This document shows positions 54,955 to 63,082 of a stretch of 64,000 bases of DNA, piece after piece. The notes below the pieces were generated by a model, which did no database searches, was not told the DNA's origin, and was given only the letters and a program-made list of their open reading frames with translations. The stretch is from Tsuneonella suprasediminis. Its GTDB lineage: Bacteria > Pseudomonadota > Alphaproteobacteria > Sphingomonadales > Sphingomonadaceae. The stretch is from positions 186,001-250,000 of the forward strand of contig NZ_RAHJ01000014.1 in assembly GCF_003605755.1 (NCBI RefSeq), read 5' to 3'. How positions within the stretch are numbered: position 1 is the stretch's first letter; each line of letters opens with the position of its first letter. A program made the position numbers and the translations under genes.

Positions 54955-55950
54955 TTGGTATTGATTCCTGCCTTGATCGCCGCCAGCATCGCGGCACAGC
55001 CCGCTCCCCCCACTGAACCGCCCCCGGCCCCCACCACGGATGCCGTCGATCCGCTGACCGCGCGCATCGATGACAGCGCCGCGCAGCGGTTCGCGCAGCT
55101 GTGGCGCGATACCGATGGCAAGCCGACCGCCGACCAGATCGGAGAACGTTATCTGCGCGACGGCGGGCGCGGGGTGGAAGTGTTCACCCCCTATCGCATC
55201 CGGAACGCCGAACACCTCGCCGCCACTGTCGCGAAGAACCCCGATCTTTATCGCAACGCGGTCGAACGCTGCCTGCCGTGGGTGGCCGATACCAATGCCG
55301 AACTGCGCGCCAGCTATCTGGCGCTGCGCGGCCTGCTGCCCGACCGGCCCCTGCCGCAAATCGCGGTAGTGATCGGGCCGGGCAACAGCGGGGGAACCGC
55401 CGACACCGGAATACAGGTGATCGGGCTGGAGGTGCTGTGCCGCCTGTCACCCACCCGCGAATCGTTCAACGGCAAGATGCGCCAGTTCTTCGCCCACGAA
55501 ACGGTGCACACGTTTCAGCCCCGGGCATCGGCGGAAGCCCGCAAAAATCCCCTGCTCGCCTCCGCTCTGGTGGAAGGGGTGGCCGATTACATCACCGATG
55601 TCGCCACCGCCCGCATACCCGATGCCGAGCGCGACACATGGGCGCGGGCACGAGAGGCGCAAGTGTGGCGCGATTTCCAGCACGATGCCGCCATAGTGCA
55701 GGCCGGGATGGGATCCGATGGAAACGCCACTCCCGAAGCGGAGGCCGCCTATGGCCGCTGGTTCGGCAATGCCGGCTCCCCGCCAGAAGGATGGCCGGGC
55801 GAGCTGGGATACTGGGTCGGGATGCGGATCGCGCAAAGCTATGTCGCGCAGGCGCAAGACCCGCACAAGGCAATCGACACACTGATCGACGCCGCCGATC
55901 CCGCGGCGATTCTGGCCGACAGCGGTTACGGCCACGATTTCGAACGATAG
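54955..55950 (+). CDS. Putative exported zinc protease with HETVH motif
   Basis: 331-aa protein with a short signal-like N-terminus (VLIPALIAASIAAQPA) and a Pro-rich stretch. A zinc-peptidase motif HETVH (His181, Glu182, His185) is followed 22 residues later by Glu207 in LVEGVADYI, the layout of gluzincins and of DUF2268-type putative proteases. Substrate unknown. The frame offers TTG starts at 54955 and 54961 only. It lies 33 nt after the PAP2-like gene, so probably cotranscribed. Confidence 0.72.
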   Translation: MVLIPALIAASIAAQPAPPTEPPPAPTTDAVDPLTARIDDSAAQRFAQLWRDTDGKPTADQIGERYLRDGGRGVEVFTPYRIRNAEHLAATVAKNPDLYRNAVERCLPWVADTNAELRASYLALRGLLPDRPLPQIAVVIGPGNSGGTADTGIQVIGLEVLCRLSPTRESFNGKMRQFFAHETVHTFQPRASAEARKNPLLASALVEGVADYITDVATARIPDAERDTWARAREAQVWRDFQHDAAIVQAGMGSDGNATPEAEAAYGRWFGNAGSPPEGWPGELGYWVGMRIAQSYVAQAQDPHKAIDTLIDAADPAAILADSGYGHDFER

Positions 55951-56020
55951 CGCGGTTTTGCGGGTCTGCAGCCGCCGCCCGAGTGCGAGCGGCAGGCGCA
56001 GGGACACTCCCACGCACCAA

Positions 56021-56108
56021 CGTCGCCCCGGACCTGATCCGGGGCCCCGCTTTTCTTCGGGCGCAGCGCTGGAGGAAGCTGGACCCCGGCTCGGAGGCCG
56101 GGGTGACG
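56021..56108 (+). repeat. 88-bp second-family repeat, copy 1
   Basis: CGTCGCCCCGGACCTGATCC, then GGGGCCCCGCTTTTCTTCGG, GGAGGAAGCTGGACCCCGGC and GGCCGGGGTGACG. The ends contain short palindromes. Translated, it gives the LIRGPAF peptide often seen in spurious proteins. Confidence 0.88.
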
Positions 56109-56151
56109 ATGGGTGAGGGACGGCTCCCCAGTTCCTCAGCGCCCCGCCCCT

Positions 56152-56271
56152 CGTCATTGCGAGGAGCCGCAGGCGACGTGGCAATCCATGGGCCGCCCTC
56201 CCCCCAGCCACCACCGCCCCGATGGGCGGAACCGTCACACCATGGATTGCTTCACTACGTTCGCAATGACA
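56152..56271 (-). repeat. 122-bp dispersed repeat, copy 7 (reverse)
   Basis: Reverse orientation relative to copies 1-6: begins CGTCATTGCGAGGAGC and ends TTCGCAATGAC. Its right tip has drifted (ACAAG for ACGAG). Confidence 0.9.
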
Positions 56272-56384
56272 AGCGGGGGCGAGTTTGGCAGACGGTCGGA
56301 GCCGGGCGTGCGGGATGGGAAGCCGCCGTCCAGCGCCCCGCATCAGTCTGCCCTCCCGTACAAGCGCCCGTGCTCTCGCACCAA

Positions 56385-56472
56385 CGTCGCCCCGTACCTG
56401 ATCCGGGGCCCCGCTTTTCTTCGGGTGCAGCGCTGGAGGAAGCTGGACCCCGGCTCAGGGGCCGGGGTGACG
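56385..56472 (+). repeat. 88-bp second-family repeat, copy 2
   Basis: Nearly identical to the copy at 56021; differs at a few positions (CCCGTACCTG, GGGTGCAGCG, TCAGGGGCCG). Confidence 0.9.
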
Positions 56473-56522
56473 ATGGGTGGGGACGATCCCTCAGTTCCTC
56501 AGAGCCCGACCCCCACCCCCTT

Positions 56523-56643
56523 CGTCATTGCGAGGAGCCGCAGGCGACGTGGCAATCCATGGGCCACCCTCTCCCCAGCCACCACCGCTGCGATGGGTTG
56601 AACCGTCAGGCCATGGATTGCTTCACTGCGTTCGCAATGACGA
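56523..56643 (-). repeat. 122-bp dispersed repeat, copy 8 (reverse)
   Basis: Begins CGTCATTGCGAGGAGC, ends TTCGCAATGACGA, in reverse orientation as for copy 7. Together with copy 7 it forms the right-hand bracket of the PAP2/protease island. Confidence 0.92.
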
Positions 56644-56723
56644 GTGGAGAGCGGCGTAGATGAAGGCCACCAATAGAGCGCGCGCCGGGCACACCGGAAC
56701 CCGCCATCACCGCCCCGCGCCGC

Positions 56724-58646
56724 TCAGGCCCTTGCTTCTTCCACGCCCGCGCTGTTGTGGCGCAGGGCCTTCAGCACGGTATCGACGATCTGCGGCGCGT
56801 TGAGACCCGCTTCGTCGTACTGCTTTTCAGGCGCGTCGTGATCCTGAAACATATCGGGCAGGCGCATCGTGCGGATTTTCAGGCCGGTATCGGTCAGCCC
56901 TTCATCGCTGGCATGGGTCAGCACGTGTGCGCCGAGGCCGCCGATGGCGCCTTCTTCCACGGTCACCAGCACTTCGTGCGTCCGCATCAGTTTATCGATC
57001 AGCGCGGTGTCGAGCGGTTTGGCAAAGCGCAAGTCCGCCACTGTGGTCGACAGGCCCTTCGCCTCCAGCGCATCGGCGGCTTTCAGCGCTTCGGCCAGGC
57101 GGGTGCCGAGGCTGAGCAGCGCGATCTTGCTGCCTTCGCGCACCACGCGCCCTTTGCCGATTTCGAGCAGTTCGGGCGTCTCCGGCAGAGCCACGCCCGT
57201 GCCCGCGCCGCGCGGATAGCGGAAGGCAATCGGCCCGCTGTCATGCTGCGCCGCGGTGTAGGTCATGTGGACCAGCTCGGCTTCGTCCGCAGCGGCCATC
57301 ACCACCATATTGGGCAGTGTCGCCAGATAGGTAATGTCGAAGCTGCCCGCATGGGTCGCGCCGTCCGCTCCGACCAGCCCGGCGCGGTCAATAGCGAAAC
57401 GGACCGGCAGATTCTGGATGCAGACATCGTGCACCACCTGATCGAACGCGCGTTGCAGGAACGTCGAATAGATCGCGCAGAACGGGCGCATCCCCTGCGC
57501 CGCCAGCCCGGCGGCGAATGTCACCGCATGTTGTTCGGCAATGCCGACATCGAATGCGCGGTCGGGGTGCGCCTGGGCGAATTTATCCACTCCGGTGCCG
57601 CTGGGCATCGCCGCGGTGATAGCGCAGATGCGCGGATCGCTGTCCGCCAGTGTGCTGAGCGTTTCACCGAACACGTTCTGGTAATTGGGCGGGCCACCCG
57701 CGCTTTTCTTCTGTTCGCCGGTGACGACATCGAATTTGGCCACGCCATGATATTTGTCGGCGCTGTTTTCCGCCGGAGCATAGCCCTTGCCCTTCTGCGT
57801 CACGACATGGACCAGAATCGGCCCCTGTTCGCTGTCGCGCACGTTTTCCAGCACGGGGATCAGGTGATCGAGATTATGCCCGTCGATCGGGCCGACGTAG
57901 TAGAACCCCAGTTCTTCGAACAAAGTCCCGCCGGTCGCCATGCCGCGCGCGTATTCTTCCGCCTTTTCAAGCCCCGAGTGGACCCGCCGGCTGAGCTTGC
58001 GCGCAAATTTGGAGGCAAGGCTACGCAGGCCGAGATATTCGCTGCTCGACACCATCCGCGCGAGATAGGCCGACAGCCCGCCCACCGGCGGGGCAATCGA
58101 CATATCGTTATCGTTCAGGATCACCACCAGCCGGTTGCCTGCCTGTTCGGCATTGTTCATCGCTTCGTAGGCCATGCCCGCGCTCATCGCGCCGTCACCG
58201 ATCACGGCAATCGCCTTGCCCGGTGCATCCTTCAGCTTGTTGGCCACGGCAAAGCCCAGCGCGGCGCTGATCGACGTGCTCGAATGGGCCGCGCCGAAGG
58301 GATCGTATTCGCTTTCGCTGCGCTTGGTGAACCCGCTCAGCCCGCCGCCCTGCCGCAAAGTGCGGATGCGATCACGCCGTCCGGTCAGGATCTTGTGGGG
58401 GTAGGCCTGATGGCCGACATCCCAGATCAGCCGGTCGGTCGGGGTATTGAACACGTAATGGATCGCAGTGGTCAGCTCGACCACGCCCAGCCCCGAACCG
58501 AGGTGGCCGCCGGTGCTGCCGACCGCGCTGATCATTTCAGCGCGCAATTCATCTGCCAACTGGCGCAATTGTTCCGGCGCAAGCTTGCGGAGGTCTTCTG
58601 GCGTGGCAACTGTATCGAGAAGCGGAGTTTCTGGGCGTTCAACCAT
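56724..58646 (-). CDS. dxs: 1-deoxy-D-xylulose-5-phosphate synthase
   Basis: TPP-dependent first enzyme of the MEP isoprenoid pathway, 640 aa. The TPP/Mg motif is [28 protein letters not shown] and [15 protein letters not shown] are in the N-terminal domain; [17 protein letters not shown] and [15 protein letters not shown] are in the central domain; the C-terminal transketolase domain follows. In this group it supplies carotenoid and quinone precursors. Divergent from the GNAT gene with a 65-bp gap. Confidence 0.97.
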   Translation of the reverse strand: MVERPETPLLDTVATPEDLRKLAPEQLRQLADELRAEMISAVGSTGGHLGSGLGVVELTTAIHYVFNTPTDRLIWDVGHQAYPHKILTGRRDRIRTLRQGGGLSGFTKRSESEYDPFGAAHSSTSISAALGFAVANKLKDAPGKAIAVIGDGAMSAGMAYEAMNNAEQAGNRLVVILNDNDMSIAPPVGGLSAYLARMVSSSEYLGLRSLASKFARKLSRRVHSGLEKAEEYARGMATGGTLFEELGFYYVGPIDGHNLDHLIPVLENVRDSEQGPILVHVVTQKGKGYAPAENSADKYHGVAKFDVVTGEQKKSAGGPPNYQNVFGETLSTLADSDPRICAITAAMPSGTGVDKFAQAHPDRAFDVGIAEQHAVTFAAGLAAQGMRPFCAIYSTFLQRAFDQVVHDVCIQNLPVRFAIDRAGLVGADGATHAGSFDITYLATLPNMVVMAAADEAELVHMTYTAAQHDSGPIAFRYPRGAGTGVALPETPELLEIGKGRVVREGSKIALLSLGTRLAEALKAADALEAKGLSTTVADLRFAKPLDTALIDKLMRTHEVLVTVEEGAIGGLGAHVLTHASDEGLTDTGLKIRTMRLPDMFQDHDAPEKQYDEAGLNAPQIVDTVLKALRHNSAGVEEARA

Positions 58647-58711
58647 TTGTTGCGCTTAGCCGAACAATAAATCCGTGTCGATTCGCATAGGTTGAATGTT
58701 AGGTGGCGCGG

Positions 58712-59230
58712 ATGAACACCCCTGTTATGCGTGTCGCGACCGAAAGCGACCTGCCCGCACTCGACGCTCTGATGGATCGCGCGATCACCCATTTGCAGCA
58801 GGGCTTCCTCGATCCCGCGCAAATCGAAGCGAGTCGACAAGTCATGGGGCTGGACCGGCAACTGGTGAAAGACCGCACTTACTGGATCGCGGAACTCGAC
58901 GGCAAAGTCGCCGGATGCGGCGGGTGGAGCAAGCGCGCCACGCTCTATGGCGGCGACCACAGCACCCATCTGCGCGAACCGCGCCTGCTCGACCCTGCCA
59001 GCGAAGCCGCCCGCATCCGGGCGATGTACACCGACCCCGCCTTCGCCCGCCGCGGCGTGGGTAAGGCGGTGCTGACGCAATGCGAGGACGAAGCGCGGCG
59101 CGCCGGTTTCACGCGGGTGGAACTGATGGCCACACTATCGGGCGAACCGCTGTACCGCGTGGCGGGATACGAACCGATCGAACGGGTGGAAGACCGCGTC
59201 CCGCTGATCCGTATGGGCAAGCCGCTGTAA
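58712..59230 (+). CDS. GNAT-family acetyltransferase
   Basis: 172-aa acetyltransferase. MRVATESDLPALDALMDRAI opens the fold, WIAELDGKVAGCGGWSKR is the central strand, and YTDPAFARRGVGKAVLTQCE is the acetyl-CoA loop. Substrate unknown. Start at ATG 58712; a GTG 9 nt earlier is possible. Confidence 0.9.
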   Translation: MNTPVMRVATESDLPALDALMDRAITHLQQGFLDPAQIEASRQVMGLDRQLVKDRTYWIAELDGKVAGCGGWSKRATLYGGDHSTHLREPRLLDPASEAARIRAMYTDPAFARRGVGKAVLTQCEDEARRAGFTRVELMATLSGEPLYRVAGYEPIERVEDRVPLIRMGKPL

Positions 59231-59242
59231 ACTGAGGCTTGT

Positions 59243-59290
59243 GGAGGCTGGCCCGAAGAAGCTGGGCCCCGGATCAGGTCCGGGGCGACG
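59243..59290 (-). repeat. Fragment of second-family repeat, copy 3
   Basis: GGCCCGAAGAAGCTGGGCCC then GGATCAGGTCCGGGGCGACG, in reverse orientation and shorter than the copies at 56.0-56.5 kb. Confidence 0.75.
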
Positions 59291-59371
59291 TAGATGTGCA
59301 AAACTGGCGGTAGCGCGACGGCGGTGCAGGCCGCCGATGGCGCTCTCTCCGGCATAACCCGCCCCTCCCTT

Positions 59372-59495
59372 CGTCATTGCGAACGTAGTGAAGCAATCCA
59401 TGGCCTGACGCTTCCGCCCGTCGCAACCGATGTGATGGGCGGCTAGGTTCGCACGATGGATTTCCGCGTCGCCTGACGGCTCCTCGCAATGACGA
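59372..59495 (+). repeat. 122-bp dispersed repeat, copy 9
   Basis: CGTCATTGCGAACG, GAAGCAATCCATGGCC, a diverged middle, then GCGTCGCCTGACGG and CTCCTCGCAATGACGA. Confidence 0.92.
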
Positions 59496-59541
59496 GGGGA
59501 GGAGGAGGCGGAGCCTCGCTCTCACCCCAAACCCGCGCAAC

Positions 59542-60018
59542 TTATCCTTTGGGCCGACACGCCGCGCAAAGTCCGCGGATTTCGATCACCGGGCGGTCGG
59601 GCTGGAAATCCGCCACTTCGGCCAGAGCGCGCACGGTGCGGCTGACGGCGTCGTCGTCGATATGGGTCGCTTCCCCGCATTCGTCGCACACCAGAAAGAT
59701 GCAGTCGTGCAGGCAACCAGGGTGCGGATTGGCGAGATAAGCGTTGCTGCTTTCCACCCGCATGGCCAGATTGCGCGCCACAAACAGATCGAGAATGCGA
59801 TAGACCGAATTGGGCGCGATCCGCTTGCCGCGCCGGGCCGACACGCCATCGGCAATATCATAGGCCGATGCGGGGGAGGCATAATGCGCCAGTTCACCGA
59901 ACACTTCGGCGCGCAAGTCGGTCCATTGTTCCCCCGATGCGACCAGCGCATCGCGCGCCGCATCGACCAGATCGACGCCGCTGTGTTCTTCGTGCGAATG
60001 GTGTTTGTGGCCTGCCAT
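59542..60018 (-). CDS. Fur-family regulator (Zur/PerR-like)
   Basis: 158-aa metal-responsive repressor. A His-rich N-terminus (GHKHHSHEEHSG) precedes the winged helix (about 15-95) and a dimerisation domain with two structural zinc pairs, CDEC and CAAC. The C-terminal cysteines suit Zur or PerR more than iron Fur; the sensed metal cannot be fixed from sequence. It lies 68 nt downstream of msrA in the same direction. Confidence 0.87.
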   Translation of the reverse strand: MAGHKHHSHEEHSGVDLVDAARDALVASGEQWTDLRAEVFGELAHYASPASAYDIADGVSARRGKRIAPNSVYRILDLFVARNLAMRVESSNAYLANPHPGCLHDCIFLVCDECGEATHIDDDAVSRTVRALAEVADFQPDRPVIEIRGLCAACRPKG

Positions 60019-60038
60019 AACCCCTTATCTAGTGCGCC

Positions 60039-60087
60039 ACGGGCCGGAGCGCCAGATAGCAGCGCACGGTCGCCCTGCCCGGCCCGT
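60039..60087 (-). terminator. Long-loop inverted repeat between msrA and the Fur-family gene
   Basis: Perfect 9-bp inverted repeat ACGGGCCGG / CCGGCCCGT with a 31-nt loop, overlapping the first base of the msrA stop. No T run, so termination is uncertain. Confidence 0.35.
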
Positions 60088-60764
60088 CAGTTACGGGTAA
60101 AACCCGTCTGGTAGAGCGCGGGATAGCGTGCCTTCAACGCGGCGACTTTGGGGGCATCCCATGCGCGGATATACCCGTTGTCGGGGTTTCGCAGCGCGAA
60201 ATCCTGATGATAGCTTTCCGCCGGGTAGAATGCCTTGTACCCTTCGATCCGCGCAACGATGGGCCGTTTCCATACGCCCGATGCGCCCATCTGCTTGAGA
60301 TAGGCGGCGGCAACCGCCCGCTGTTCGGCATTCAGCGGCACCAGCGCGGCGCGGTACTGAGTGCCCGCATCGGGGCCTTGCCGGTTTTTCAGCGTCGGGT
60401 CGGCCACAACAGAGAAAAACACCCGCAGCAATTGATCGTACCGCACACGGGCAGGGTCATATGTCACCCGCACCGCTTCGGCATGGCCTGTGGTGCCACG
60501 GCTCACCCTGGCATAGACCGCGTCCGCCTTGCTGCCCCCGTGATAGCCGGAGACAGCGCTGGTCACACCTTTCATATGGCTGAAAACCGCCTCCACACCC
60601 CAGAAGCAGCCACCGGCGAACACCGCGGTTTTCAGGCCCGGCTTTTCATGGGCAACCCGTTGAGCGGCGGGGGCATCAAAAGTCGCTTCTCCGGCGACGG
60701 CAGGTTGCTGACACGATGTCAGCGCGAAGCTGGCGATTACTACGAGAAGCGCAGGCCGGATCAC
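60087..60764 (-). CDS. msrA: Peptide-methionine (S)-S-oxide reductase, lipoprotein form
   Basis: MsrA of 225 aa that repairs oxidised methionines in proteins. Catalytic motif GGCFWG (Cys53) and GYHGGSKADAVYARVSRGTTGHAEAV are standard. The GTG start at 60764 creates a lipoprotein signal with lipobox LTSC (Cys18), so it should act on the periplasmic face of a membrane. The only other cysteine is the lipidated one, so no resolving Cys is seen. The GTG overlaps the stop of the upstream 51-aa gene (GTGA). A longer ATG frame reads through that gene and is rejected. Confidence 0.92.
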   Translation of the reverse strand: MIRPALLVVIASFALTSCQQPAVAGEATFDAPAAQRVAHEKPGLKTAVFAGGCFWGVEAVFSHMKGVTSAVSGYHGGSKADAVYARVSRGTTGHAEAVRVTYDPARVRYDQLLRVFFSVVADPTLKNRQGPDAGTQYRAALVPLNAEQRAVAAAYLKQMGASGVWKRPIVARIEGYKAFYPAESYHQDFALRNPDNGYIRAWDAPKVAALKARYPALYQTGFTRN

Positions 60765-60916
60765 TCCGCCGCAGCAGTCACCGCAACCGGCTCTGCATGA
60801 GCTTGCGGCACAGCGCTGTTCCACGGGTCCGCACCTGCATTCACCGCCACGATCACAGCGCCAATCGCGAAACCGATGGCGAAATTGCGATAAAGGTCGG
60901 ACTTGAACAGGCGCAT
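60761..60916 (-). CDS. Small single-pass membrane protein upstream of msrA (51 aa)
   Basis: 51-aa frame reading MRLFKSDLYRNFAIGFAIG at the start, with one hydrophobic helix (about 12-26) and a polar Ala/Val/Glu tail ending VTAAAE. Its stop overlaps the msrA GTG by four nt, strong evidence that it is translated and coupled. Topology suggests an N-in, C-out membrane peptide. No family recognised; such small proteins are easily missed by length cut-offs. Confidence 0.7.
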   Translation of the reverse strand: MRLFKSDLYRNFAIGFAIGAVIVAVNAGADPWNSAVPQAHAEPVAVTAAAE

Positions 60917-61060
60917 GGGGAATTCACTTCTTTCGTATGGAGTGCCCAGATAGGTACACCCGATCTGCTTGCAAGATGCTTAATGCACAGGTTGTGCGGG
61001 GTTCAGGTGAGGTGGCGGCTGAATTGTTGCCCGACCCGTTCTCACGCTCACCCCCCCTCT

Positions 61061-61182
61061 CGTCATTGCGAACACTGTGAAGCAATCCATTGCCTGAGGG
61101 TTCCGCCCATCGCGTCTGCCGTGGTGGAGACGAGGTCCGCGCTATGGATTGCCACGTCGCCTGCGGCTCCTCGCAATGACGA
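61061..61182 (+). repeat. 122-bp dispersed repeat, copy 10
   Basis: CGTCATTGCGAACA, GAAGCAATCCATTGCC, middle GTTCCGCCCATCGCGTCTGC, then CTATGGATTGCCACGTCG and CTCCTCGCAATGACGA. Confidence 0.93.
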
Positions 61183-61234
61183 GGGGTGGGCGCCGAGGAG
61201 GAGGTTTGGGCCTACCACCCCGCTACCCCGACCC

Positions 61235-61301
61235 CGTCACCCCGGCCACCGAGCCGGGGGCCAGCTTCCTCCAGCGCCGCGCCCGAAAAGCGTCGCCCCG
61301 G
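61235..61301 (-). repeat. Second-family repeat, copy 4 (reverse)
   Basis: CGTCACCCCGGCC, GAGCCGGGGGCCAGCTTCCT, CCAGCGC, GAAAAGCGTCGCCCCGG: the reverse complement of the 56.0-kb copies, with an internal deletion. Confidence 0.78.
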
Positions 61302-61319
61302 TTCACACCACCCTCCACT

Positions 61320-61441
61320 CGTCATTGCGAACGCAGTGAAGCAATCCATTGCCTGACGGTTCCGCCCATCGCGTCTGCCGTGGTGGAGGCAAGGTCCGCG
61401 CTATGGATTGCCATGTCGCCTGCGACTCCCCGCAGTCACGA
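61320..61441 (+). repeat. 122-bp dispersed repeat, copy 11
   Basis: Nearly identical to copy 10 through the middle block (GTTCCGCCCATCGCGTCTGC). Its right tip is degraded (CCCCGCAGTCACGA instead of CCTCGCAATGACGA), which weakens the terminal palindrome. Confidence 0.9.
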
Positions 61442-61485
61442 GGGGCGGGGCGACCAATTATGCGGTGAACGTCACACCCACGACT

Positions 61486-63075
61486 CTAGTGCCGGAAATG
61501 GCGCATCCCGGTGAAGACCATCGCCAGACCGGCTTCGTTCGCGGCGGCGATCACTTCTTCGTCGCGGATCGAACCGCCCGGCTGGATCACTGCGGTCGCC
61601 CCGGCTTCGGCAGCGGCCAGCAGACCATCGGCAAACGGGAAAAACGCATCGGATGCGACGGCACTGCCCACTGTACGCGGCGAGGCCCAGCCGTATTTCT
61701 CCGCCGCCTCAGCCGCTTTCATCGCGGCGATGCGCGACGAATCGCGGCGGTTCATCTGGCCCGCGCCGATCCCGGCAGTGGCACCATCCTTAGCATAGAC
61801 AATCGCGTTCGATTTCACGTGGCGCGCCACGGTCCATGCGAACAGGCAATCTTTCAGTTCCTGCTCGGTCGGTGCGCGGTCGGTCACGACTTTCAGATCG
61901 TCTGCCGTGATCGCGCCGTTGTCGCGATCCTGCACCAGAATGCCCCCAGCGATGATCGCCAGCGTCTGCCCCGCTCGGCGCGGATCGGGCAGACCATCGG
62001 TCAGCAACAGGCGCAGGTTCTTCTTGCGCGCAAAAGCAGCCTTCGCGGCATCGTCCGCCCCCGGCGCGACGACGACTTCGGTGAAGATTTCGCAGATCGC
62101 CTCTGCCGTCGGGCCATCGAGCGGGACATTTGTGGCGACGATCCCGCCGAATGCCGAAACGCTGTCGCACGCCAGCGCATCGTTCCACGCCTCCAGCAAA
62201 GTGCCGCGCTGCGCCACGCCGCACGGATTGGCGTGCTTCACGATCACCACCGCCGGTTCCTGCCCACCGAATTCGGCAGCCAGTTCGAACGCTGCGTTGG
62301 CATCGTTGTAATTGTTATAGCTCAGTTCCTTGCCCTGCACCTGTTGCGCTTGCGGCAGACCGTTGGTGTGCGGGCCGCGCGGCAGGTACAGCGCCGCATC
62401 CTGATGCGGATTTTCGCCGTAACGCAGCGTGCCCGACAGCACCCGCGTCATACTGACCTGCGGGGGGAATTTCTGCTGCTGATCGGCATAGGCGAACCAC
62501 TGGCTGATCGCTGCGTCATAAGCGGCAGTGGCGGCAAATGCCTTCGCCGCCATACGCTTGCGGAATTCCAGCGTAGTCGCGCCGTTGTTGTTCGCCAGTT
62601 CTTCCAGCAGTTCGGGATAGTCGGCCGGATCGGTGATGATAGTGACATAGCGATGGTTCTTCGCCGCCGAACGCACCATGCTCGGCCCGCCGATGTCGAT
62701 ATTTTCGATCACGGTGTCGCGATCCGCGCCGCGCGCGACCGTGCTTTCGAACGGATAAAGGTTGACCACCACCAGATCGATCGCGCCGATCCCGTGGGTT
62801 TCCATCGCCGCCGCGTGATCGGCATCGTCGCGCACCGCCAGCAGGCCGCCGTGGACCATCGGGTGCAGGGTTTTCACCCGGCCATCCATCATTTCGGGAA
62901 AACCGGTGACATCGGACACATCGCGCACGTCCAGCCCGCCATCGCGCAGGGCCTTCGCCGTGCCGCCGGTGGACACCAGATCGACCCCGGCCTTCGCCAG
63001 CTTCGCGCCCAGATCGTCCAATCCGGCTTTGTCGGACACCGACAACAGTGCCCGCTTGATCGTTACGTCAGTCAC
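61486..63075 (-). CDS. purH: Bifunctional AICAR transformylase/IMP cyclohydrolase
   Basis: Final two steps of IMP synthesis, 529 aa. The N-terminal MGS-like cyclohydrolase ([33 protein letters not shown]) is followed by the transformylase half ([25 protein letters not shown]). It complements purE/purK near 15 kb but is unlinked to them. It starts 7 nt after the heparinase-family gene and is probably cotranscribed with it. Confidence 0.97.
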   Translation of the reverse strand: MTDVTIKRALLSVSDKAGLDDLGAKLAKAGVDLVSTGGTAKALRDGGLDVRDVSDVTGFPEMMDGRVKTLHPMVHGGLLAVRDDADHAAAMETHGIGAIDLVVVNLYPFESTVARGADRDTVIENIDIGGPSMVRSAAKNHRYVTIITDPADYPELLEELANNNGATTLEFRKRMAAKAFAATAAYDAAISQWFAYADQQQKFPPQVSMTRVLSGTLRYGENPHQDAALYLPRGPHTNGLPQAQQVQGKELSYNNYNDANAAFELAAEFGGQEPAVVIVKHANPCGVAQRGTLLEAWNDALACDSVSAFGGIVATNVPLDGPTAEAICEIFTEVVVAPGADDAAKAAFARKKNLRLLLTDGLPDPRRAGQTLAIIAGGILVQDRDNGAITADDLKVVTDRAPTEQELKDCLFAWTVARHVKSNAIVYAKDGATAGIGAGQMNRRDSSRIAAMKAAEAAEKYGWASPRTVGSAVASDAFFPFADGLLAAAEAGATAVIQPGGSIRDEEVIAAANEAGLAMVFTGMRHFRH

Positions 63076-63082
63076 CTGAATT

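Larger units (their letters stand above)
55951..56723. other. Intergenic repeat array
   Basis: 773 bp between convergent genes. Alternating copies of two repeat families: 88-bp type at 56021-56108 and 56385-56472, and 122-bp type in reverse orientation at 56152-56271 and 56523-56643. The two ~370-bp halves are a tandem duplication of a compound unit. No gene is supported. Confidence 0.7.
59231..59541. other. Intergenic region with both repeat families
   Basis: 311 bp between convergent GNAT and Fur-family genes, filled by a fragment of the second repeat family (59243-59290) and a full 122-bp repeat (59372-59495). No gene seen. Confidence 0.65.
60917..61485. other. Intergenic region with three repeats
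   Basis: 569 bp between the 51-aa gene and the end of purH. Near 60930-61000 lies the probable promoter of the msrA operon (a TTGCAA-N16-TATCTG match on the minus strand, weak). Further on are repeats at 61061-61182, 61235-61301 and 61320-61441. No gene supported. Confidence 0.55.

Noticed and set aside
55101-56663. 520-codon plus-strand frame overlapping the Zn-protease gene and repeat array
   Set aside because: Out of frame with the protease-like gene, then runs through both repeat families; the LIRGPAF-like peptide is a known sign of translated repeats.
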